NCBI GenBank assembly: GCA_009193035.1
Contig: SWDT01000561.1
Span: 62,001 to 126,000, forward strand
Source of the DNA: Halicephalobus mephisto
Lineage: Eukaryota > Nematoda > Chromadorea > Rhabditida > Panagrolaimidae
DNA: 64,000 nt
Direction of reading: 5' to 3'
Shown: piece after piece, positions 56,197 to 64,000 of the stretch
Layout: the number at the start of each line of letters is the position of its first letter
Position numbering within the stretch: the stretch's first letter is position 1
The notes under the pieces: generated by a model
What the model was told of the DNA's origin: nothing
The model's database searches: none
Seen by the model: the letters and a program-made list of their open reading frames with translations, nothing else
Program-made: the position numbers and the translations under genes

Positions 56197-56514
56197 TTTA
56201 TCAAAACCGAAACTCAAAATTCAAGATCGAAATTCTGATTTTTCGTGTTAAAACACATCTGAATTTTTATTACTGTGAAATATTCTTTCATTTAAGTTGA
56301 TGAAATCGGATATCTGGATTTCTCGAATAAAAATTATTTATGAATTTTATTTTAACACGAAAAATTAGAAAAGTCGTATTGTGATTTAAGAAATCCAGAT
56401 ATTCAATTTTACCAACTTAAATGAAAGAATATTTTACAGTAAGAAAATTCAGATGTATTTTAACACGAAAAATCAGAATTTCGATCTTGAATTTTGAGTT
56501 TCGGTTTTGATAAA
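56197..56514. mobile_element. Near-perfect 318-bp inverted repeat (MITE-like hairpin)
   Basis: The left arm starts 'tttatcaaaaccgaaactca' and the right arm ends with its exact reverse complement ('gagtttcggttttgataaa'). Arms of about 126 bp match at roughly 95% by eye, with a spacer of about 65 bp. Ends of the type TTTATCAAAACC relate it to the elements at 39525 and 54150. Transcribed RNA would form a long hairpin. Confidence 0.9.
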
Positions 56515-56755
56515 CCAAATCACAGATATTTTTTTCCAAATCACAGATCTTGATAAATTAAATCACAGATATTTTTTTTCAAATCACAGATATTTTTTTT
56601 TCAAATCACAGGTATTTTTTCCAAATCACAGATCTTGATAAACCAAATCACAGATATTTTTTTCAAATCACAGATATTTTTTTCAAATTACAGATATTTT
56701 TTTCCAAATCACAGATCTTGGTAAATTAAATCACAGATATTTTTTCCGAATCTCA
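56515..56755. repeat. Array 'caaatcacagatattttttt'
   Basis: About eleven units of 19-24 bp, some with 'cttgataaaccaaatcaca', that is, the end of the adjacent hairpin element repeated. Confidence 0.8.
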
Positions 56756-56995
56756 TAACTATCGTCTGGATGTGGTTAATCTTGAAACCACAGAACCAGG
56801 ACTTTGCTGTGAGTGCCACTGAATATAGTTATTTAGAGAATTCAGGCCTAGTTTTACAGCCCTAGGCAGGAAGCTGACCTACTAGTGCGGGATTCAGCAC
56901 AGATATGGCACTTGTCCGACTTGAGTACATAGAGATAAAATTGCTTCTGGTTTTTAAATGTAGAAATAACTATTTCCTCAATTACTACTTGAGAA
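56756..56995. other. Unique GC-richer island, function unknown
   Basis: About 240 bp of non-repetitive, balanced sequence ('gcctagttttacagccctag', 'gatatggcacttgtccgact') stands out between arrays. No open frame with splice sites and no recognisable tRNA, rRNA or snRNA fold was found. Could be a regulatory element or a non-coding RNA. Confidence 0.35.
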
Positions 56996-56999
56996 ACGA

Positions 57000-58075
57000 T
57001 AAATATTTACCAAAAATTACTTTTATAATTAAAATTTTTACAAAAATAAAAATTACTTTTATAATTAAAATTTTACAAAAATAAAAATTACTTTTATAAT
57101 TAAATTTTATAAAAAATAAAAATTATTTTTATAATTAAATTTTACAAAAATAAAAATTACTTTTATAATTAAATTTTTATAAAAAATAAAAATTACTTTT
57201 ATAATTAAAATTTTTATAAAAAATAAAAATTACTTTTATAATTAAATTTTTACAAAAAATAAAAATTACTTTTATAATTAAATTTTTATAAAAAATAAAA
57301 ATTTTTTTTAAATTTGAAAATTATTTTTATTGTAAAAAATTATTTCGAAATTATCCAAAAAGAAAATTCCGGGATTTTTTAGAGAAATTAAAGATCATAT
57401 TTATTGAAAAATAAGAACCATCTCAAGCGGTCCCAGGGGGAATTTTAAGAACTTTCTTAAAATTTCGAAAATCATACTTCTTGTTAAATTTAAAATAAAA
57501 ATTTTTTACAAAATTTTTTAATTTTTGAAGATTTTTGAAATTAAATAATAAAAATAAAAATTTTTTAAAAAGTTTAAAAATTATATTATAGAAAATAAAA
57601 ATTTTTAATTTTAGAAGACTTTGGAAATTTTTACAGTAATCTGAGGAATTTTAAAAATTTCTAACAAGAGAAGTGGTTTTTTGGAATGAGTTATGTCATT
57701 TTAAAATTCCTGAAATGTAGATTCAGGATCTGACAAGATAAAAAAAATTTAAAAAAATAAAAAAAATAAAAAAATAAAAGAATTTAAAAAGTAACAAAGT
57801 AAAAAAATAAAAGAATTTAAAAAGTAACAAAGTAAAAAAATTTAAAAAATAAAAAAATAAAAAAATTTAAAAATTTAAAAAGTAACAAAGTAAAAAAATT
57901 TAAAAAGTAACAAAGTAAAAAAATAAAAGAATTTAAAAAAAATTTAAAAAGTAACAAAGTAAAAAAATTTAAAAAATAAAAAAATTTAAAAGTTTAAAAA
58001 GTAACAAAGTAAAAAAATTTTAAAAATAAAAAAATTTAAAAAGTAACAAAGTAAAAAGACAATTGCAAGTACTCC
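57000..58075. repeat. A/T low-complexity arrays
   Basis: At 57000-57310 eight units of about 38 bp occur ('aaaaattacttttataatta'). At 57740-58070 units of 'aaaaagtaacaaagtaaaaa' occur about seven times. Between them is plain A/T sequence. Confidence 0.75.
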
Positions 58076-58086
58076 GAGAATTGAGC

Positions 58087-59304
58087 TCAAACTCTTCTCA
58101 AATGGCAAAACGGAAAAAAAACTAAAAATTGAAAGAGAAAACTTGTGGCGGAAATTGCGGCAACTAGAACTAAGACCCGGCTTCTTATTCCATTAGACGG
58201 GAAATGGACGGTTTCCTTAATGTCCAGAAACATCTGATTTTTAACTTAATTCACGCAAAAACAGAGATTTTAAATAGATTTAAATTTGAACTTTGCAAAT
58301 TAAAAAGACCGGAAATCGAAGATTATTTTCTTTCTAAAATCAGATTTTTTTTTAAAATAAAAGTTAAAAAAATTCATTTTTTTTAAAATAAAAGCTAAAA
58401 AATTCATTTTTATTTGAAAATTAAATTTTTACTGAAAAAGTAAAAAAAACTAAATTTTTATTAAAAAATTAAAAAATCTATTTTTATTTAAAAAATTTAT
58501 TTTTTTAAAAAAACTAAATTTTTATTTTTATAAAAAACCAAAACTTTTATTAAAAAATTAAAAAACTAAATTTTTATAAAAGAAATTTAAAAAATTAAAT
58601 TCTTATTAAAAATTAAAAAGTTTATTTTTATTGAAAAATTAAAAATTCGTTTTTATAAAAAATTAAAAAGTTGAATTTTATTTTGAAAAATTATTTTTTT
58701 ACAAAATAGTCCCAACACAAATTTTTAAAATTCAAAATTTTAGGTATTAATTAAGAATTTTTTAAATTAAGCAATTTTCAAAAAAAATTAAAAAAAATAA
58801 AAATCAAAAAAATTTTAAATAATTTTTTTAAATTAAAAAAAAACAAAAAAAATTTAAATATCTTTTTTTTTATTTTTTTTATTTTGAAAAATTTTAAATT
58901 GAATAATTTTTTATTTTTTTAATTTTAAAAAAAATTTAAATATTTTTATTTTTTTAATTTTGAAAAATTTTAAATTGAATAATTTTTTATTTTTAGAAAT
59001 TTCAGAATTCCTTATTGGATTCTGGATGTTTTTAGAGAATTTTAATAATTATAAAAATATTATTAAAGTGATAACCAACTTGAGAAAATTCACGAAATTT
59101 CAGTCTTCTTTGACTGGCAGAAACCCCGTTGGGCTGGCTTTCCCCCCGCTTCAGGGGCATTCGTGGCGAGACCGAACTGAGCCTTCTGCCATGGCCGGTC
59201 TTCGATGGAGAAACGGTACTTGAGGTCAAAGCGCAAATTTTTTCGAACATGGCCGAAAAATCTTTGAAATCCGTCTCTACAGTAAGGTTGTCCATCTTCA
59301 TCAT
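58087..59304 (-). CDS. Candidate two-exon membrane protein gene (frame uncertain)
   Basis: Exon 1, 59304 to about 59077, starts MMKMDNLTVETDFKDF ten bases after a strong acceptor (tttattttcag), as expected for SL1 trans-splicing. It continues in a basic, Ser-rich segment (SPSKTGHGRRLSSVSPRM) to a fair donor, TCTCAA|GTTGGT. Exon 2, 58233-58087, follows 'gttaaaaatcag' in phase 0 and encodes MFLDIKETVHFPSNGIRSR, then a hydrophobic stretch (VLVLVAAISATSFLFQFLVF), then a stop. The total would be about 124 residues, with a C-terminal membrane segment like the previous gene. The weakness: exon 1 is also open in a second frame read straight from the acceptor (LINDEDGQPYCRDGFQRFF) for 78 codons to TGA. 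That could be the last exon of a gene starting beyond the window. No family is recognised. Confidence 0.4.
58390..59020. repeat. A/T low complexity
   Basis: Runs of 'aattttttattttttaaa' and 'aaaaattaaaaagttta'; the presumed intron of the candidate gene. Nothing else. Confidence 0.6.
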
Positions 59305-59379
59305 TTATTAATCGCTGAAAATAAATTCTATTTTATATTCAAATTTTAAAAATCAAAGATTTCGAAAAATATTTTTTAC

Positions 59380-60300
59380 GAAATACTTCCGACATGAATT
59401 TTTAAGTTTTTCTAAAAAGTTAAAAAATAAAATTACTGTAGAAGTAAAAAGTAAATTTTTTTACAAAATGGTCCCAAAAAGAATTTTTCAAATTTTCTAA
59501 GAAGTTCAAAAATAAGATTACTGTAGAAATAAAAAGTAAATTTTTTTACAAAATTGTCCTGACAAGAATTTTTCAAATTTTCTAAAAACTTCAAAAATAA
59601 GATTACTGTAGAAATAAAAAATAAATCTTTTTACAAAATGGTCCTGACACGAATTTTTCAAATTTTCTAAAATGTTAAAAAATAAGATTACTGTAAAAAT
59701 AAAAAATAAATCCTTTTACAAAATGGTCCCGACACGAATTTTCTAAAAACTTCAAAAATAAGATTACTGTAGAAATAAAAAATAAATATTTTTATGAAAT
59801 ATTCTCAGCAAGAATTTTTAAGTTTTTCTAAGAAGTTAAAAAATAAAATTACTCTAGGAACTAAAAGTAAACATTTTTGACGAAATACTTCCGACACGAA
59901 TTTTTCAAATTTCCTAAGTTGAAAAATAAGATTATTGTAAAAAACTTTTTTATGAAATACTTCCGACACGAATTTTTCGAATTTTCTAAAATGTTAAAAA
60001 ATAAGATTACTGTAAAAATAAATAGTAAATATTTTTTATGAAGTGGTCCTGACAAGAATTTTTTAAATTTTCTAAAAAGTTAAAAAATAAAATTACTGTA
60101 AAAATAAAAAGTGAATTTTTTTTATGAAGTAGTTCCGACACAAATTTTTTAAAAACTTCAAAAATAAGATTACTGTAGAAATAAAAGATAAATTTTTCTA
60201 CAAAGTGGTCCTGACACGAATTTTTTAAATTTTCTAAAATGTTAAAAAATAAAATTACTATAAAAATTAAAAATAAATTTTTTTTACAAAATAGTCCCGA
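59380..60300. repeat. Array, unit about 90-95 bp, with 'tggtcctgacacgaattttt'
   Basis: About ten units carry 'aagattactgtagaaataaa', 'tttttacaaaatggtcc', 'gacacgaatttttcaaattt' and 'tctaaaatgttaaaaaa'. Same family as positions 1-135 and related to words at 15504 and 15692. Confidence 0.85.
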
Positions 60301-60309
60301 AAGGAATTT

Positions 60310-61950
60310 TTAAAATCCTTAATTTTGGACATTTTTTATAAAAATAAAAAACAATTTTTTTTCGAAATTATTTTTTTCAAATTTCAAAAAAATCACAATA
60401 TTATAAAAAAAATTAAATTTTCGTTGCGAAATTTTCAGGAAATGAATTTTCAGAAAATTTTCAAAATCACAGCGCTCCGAAAAAAATAAATTTTTTTTAC
60501 GAAATTGTTTTTACACGAATTTTTAGAATTTTTGAAGGAATTTAAAAATCACGGATTTTATAAATAAAAAAACCAATGTTTTTTAAAAATTTTTTAAATA
60601 AAAATTTTCGGAAATTTTGGAATTCATATTTGTTGTAAAAACAAAATCAAAATTATTACGAAATTTCTAAAATTCTAAACTTTTTTGAATTTTTAAATTT
60701 CAAATATTTTCGGAATTTCAAACATTTTTGAAATTTCTAAAATTTCGAAGATTTTTGAATTTTTAAATTTCAAATATTTTTAGGATTTTAAACATTTCTA
60801 AAAAATTGAATAAAATTAATTTTAAATATTTTTAAAAAATTCAAAAAATTTTAATTTTATTTATTTTTAAAAAATTAAATTTTAAATATTTTTAAAAAAT
60901 TCAGAAAATTTTAATTTTAAACTTTTTTAAAAATTCAAAAATTTTTAATTTTAAATATTTTTAAAAAAATTGAATAAAATTTAATTTTAAACATTTCTAA
61001 AAAATTCAAAAAATTTTAATTTTAAATATTTTTAAAAAATTTAATAAAATTTTAATTTTAAATGTTTTTAAAAATTCAAAAATTTTTATTAAATTCAAAA
61101 GTTCAGAATCTGTCGGTGGATTCTGGAAATCTAAAAAAAAGGAAGAAAATCCAAAAAATAAATAATTCAAATATTCATATAAAATTGGAAATCTCGAAGG
61201 CAAATAAGGAGGTTTCAAAAACGACAAAACCTAAAATTTGCAAAAAACGGAAATACGTAAAAAAAGAAAAAAAACAAATTGAGCTTTTTTTAAAACATCA
61301 AAGTCAGTTTCAAATTACTTTTTTTCTTTAAAAAATAAAAAATTCAGATTTAGGAAAATTTAAAAATTAAAAAATAATTTTAATAATATTTTTTAAATTT
61401 TACTTATGTACGAAATCAAAGTTTTTAAAAATGGAAATCAAAATATGTAAATTAATTTTAATAAATATTTTTAAACATTTTGATTTTTTTTTAATTTTAA
61501 ATTTTTTGAAATTTTAAATTTTTTTTAATTTTAAATTTTTTTTAATTTTAAATTTTTTTTAATTTTAAATTTTTTTCAAATTTTAATTTTTTCAAATTTT
61601 TAATTTTTTTTTAAATTTTAATTTTTTCTAATTTTTAATTTTTTTTTAAATTTTAATTTTTTCAAATTTTTAATTTTTTTCTAAATTTTAATTTTTTTTT
61701 AATTTTTAAAAAACTTTATAATCATTTTGAAAACAATTTTTTTAAATTTTAGTTAATGTTGAAGATCTAATTTTTTAAATATGAAAATTAATAAAGTTAA
61801 AAAATTTCAAAAATGAAAATGTAAAATTCAAAAGTTTGAAAAGTTGGATTTTTCGAAGATCTAATATACGAAATTTCACATATATATGATTTTATTTTTT
61901 TTAAAATTTAATAAAAACGGATTTTTGAAAAACGGAAAATGAAAAAAAAA
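60310..61950. repeat. A/T low complexity
   Basis: 'ttttaaatatttttaaaaaattcaaaaa' and 'ttttttttaaattttaattt' units. A Lys-rich 89-codon open frame at 61062-61331 is judged to be chance. Confidence 0.65.
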
Positions 61951-61959
61951 ATTTTTGAA

Positions 61960-64000
61960 AAGGAGTGAGTTAATTAAACAGTGATATATGAAACTTGACA
62001 TATCTAATTATTTTGCTTTAAAAAAGTCCTTTGACGAAACTAAGCGGATTCTGAATAAACATCGGATAAATCGTAAAATGAGCTGTGGAATGTTGGAGAA
62101 GATTAACTCGATTAAAATCTTGGTGAATAATGTTCGAAATTTTGGGCGTTAATCTGAGATATCTTACTCAAGAAAAATATCTGAGAAGATAAACAATGAA
62201 TTCCGAATATATATTGGGTATTATATTAAATAATGTGTACCTTATTGTGGAAGATCATGTTGCTTAAATTTTTATTTCTAATATATGAATTTTCACATTT
62301 TTGTTTGATATATCTTACTCTAGAACTATATTTATCAAAAATATAAGACAAATTTTAAATATATATAAAATAACCTATTAAATAATGTGTAACTTATTGT
62401 GGAAGATCATGTTGCTTAAGTTTTGATTTCTAACATATGAACTTTCACATTTTTTCTGATATATCTTACTCAAAAATTATATTCACCAAAAATACAAGAC
62501 GAATTTTAAATATATATCGGGTGATTTATTGAATGTTATGTAACTTGTTGCAGAAAACTGCGTCCATTAATCTCGATGAGGTCTATGTGAAACTCCACCT
62601 ATATACCTAATTTCTGTAATTCAGGAAAGTACATCAACAACTATAAGCGGATTTCGAAGAGATACGGGATAAACTATAGGATGAGGTGTGGGATGTTGAG
62701 GAAGATTACGTTGACAAAATCTCCGTGAGTAAGATGTGAAATTTTGTAAGTGTATTTAGTATATCTTACTGTAGAAGAATATTTGACAAAAATGAATAAC
62801 AAATTCCAAAGCTATATGTGATAAGCTACAAAATGAAACATAATTAAAGGTTTTTCCAATGCTGATGCATGAAATTCCATACATTTTTCTAATATATCTT
62901 CCTCCAAAAGAATATTTATCGAATATGAACAATGAATTCTGAATATGCATTGCATAAGTTACAAAGTAAGATATAACTTGCTTTGTAAAAATGCATCTTC
63001 TATATATTGATGTATAATATATGAAACTTTGCAGATATATCTAATATATCCCGTTTCAGAGGAATAGTTATTGAATAACTTACGAAATGGGATATAAGTT
63101 GTTTCATCGAACTATTTCTCTTCAACATCGATGTATAATACATGAAACTACGTAGATATACCTAACATATTCCGTTTCGGAAGAATATGAACGATACATT
63201 CTGAATATGGATTGCATAAGTCACAAAGTAGGATATAACTTGCTTTGTAAAAGTACATCCTTTATATATTGATGTATAATATATGAAACTTTGCAGATAT
63301 ATCTAATATATCCCGTTTCAGAGGAATAGTTATTGAATAACTTACGAAATGGGATGTAAGTTGTTTCATCGAACTATTTCTCTTCAACATCGATGTTAGA
63401 TACATGAAACTACGTAGATATACCTAACATATCCCGTTTCAGAGAAATAGTTATTGGATATAAACCACGAACTTCTAATAAGTGCTCAATAAACTACAAA
63501 CAGGATGTAAGTTGTTTTATCAACCCACATCCTTTACATAGTGATGTCGGATATATCGAACTTTGTAGAGATATTTGATATATCTCATTTCAGGAGAATA
63601 TCTACCGAGAACTAATACTGGATTCTAAATAAGTATCCAATAATCTACAAAAGTGGACGCAACTGGTTTTAACAAACTACATCCATTAAATGCAAACACG
63701 CGATGTATAAAATTCCATACATTTATCTAATTATCTAGCTTTGGAAGGATGTTCAACAAAAACGAATAATGGATTCTGAATAAGTATCCAATAATTTATA
63801 AATGAACTATAACTTGTTTCGAAAAAAATATTTTAATTAATTTTCAACGATCGATATATGCAATTTATTTTTCTCGATTTTTTGTCCGAGAAGAATATTT
63901 AATAGAAATAAAAAATGGATTCTGAATACATGCCAGAAAACCTATAAAATGAGCCATGAGTCGTATCAAAGGTCGTTTAAAAAAACTACAACTAATATAT
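61960..64000. repeat. AT-rich satellite array running off the window end
   Basis: Monomers of about 120-180 bp are marked by 'atatatgaaactttgcagat', 'gatatatcttactc', 'gaatattta' and 'aatatgcattgcataagtta'. Two copies of a block of about 262 bp (from near 62950 and near 63212) are almost identical, indicating a higher-order unit. No genes are present. The array continues past 64000. Confidence 0.85.

Noticed and set aside
61062..61331. 89-codon Lys-rich plus ORF
   Set aside because: Composition reflects A-rich DNA; no start or splice context and no domain.
1..64000. CRISPR arrays, bacterial operons, phage or viral genes
   Set aside because: Repeats here are eukaryotic tandem arrays and MITEs without spacers of constant length; all recognised genes are spliced nematode genes.

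Overview
The window looks like nuclear DNA from a rhabditid nematode, most likely Caenorhabditis or a close relative. The genes are intron-rich, with GTAAGT-type donors and TTTCAG-type acceptors. Several start codons lie shortly downstream of an acceptor, as expected for spliced-leader trans-splicing. The protein set is nematode-like (nuclear hormone receptor, BTB, WAP/Kunitz, ShK, PTP-like). The word TTCGTGTCGAGACC and its variants, familiar from Caenorhabditis intergenic DNA, recurs throughout. Base composition is very AT-rich, and most non-coding DNA is tandem arrays, small inverted-repeat elements and A/T-run low complexity. No bacterial, phage or CRISPR features were seen.

Genes left to right, all rebuilt exon by exon with reading phase checked: a BTB-domain protein (-, 1291-5759); splicing factor SF3B2 (-, 6006-8513); an RMD/RMDN TPR protein (+, 9620-11137) converging on a YOP1/REEP5 ER-shaping protein (-, 11218-12283); a nuclear hormone receptor (-, 13893-16413); about 6.7 kb of repeats; an ABCD4-type ABC transporter (+, 23097-27420); a secreted WAP/Kunitz protein (+, 30661-33484); a small secreted cysteine-module protein (+, 34950-36600); a secreted Reeler-mucin-ShK protein (-, 36677-40312); a degenerate tyrosine-phosphatase-like protein (-, 43549-47464); a small C-terminal-anchor membrane protein (-, 51602-54915); and a less certain two-exon gene (-, 58087-59304). 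From 59.4 kb to the window end there are only repeats, finishing in a long AT-rich satellite.

The left 16 kb is housekeeping (splicing, microtubules, ER shape). The 30-40 kb interval is a cluster of three secreted cysteine-rich proteins, consistent with extracellular, cuticular or defence roles. SF3B2 and the BTB gene lie head-to-tail 247 bp apart and might share an operon. RMD and YOP1 converge with about 80 bp between stop codons.

The most interesting points are: a PTP-like protein whose signature loop lacks the catalytic Cys; a Reeler + Ser/Pro-repeat + ShK fusion; a terminal-inverted-repeat element whose end appears to supply a host splice acceptor; several MITE families, including a 318-bp near-perfect hairpin; a microinversion inside one tandem-repeat unit; and a 42-bp minisatellite that stays open as 14-residue repeats. 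All boundaries of tandem arrays are approximate, read by eye.
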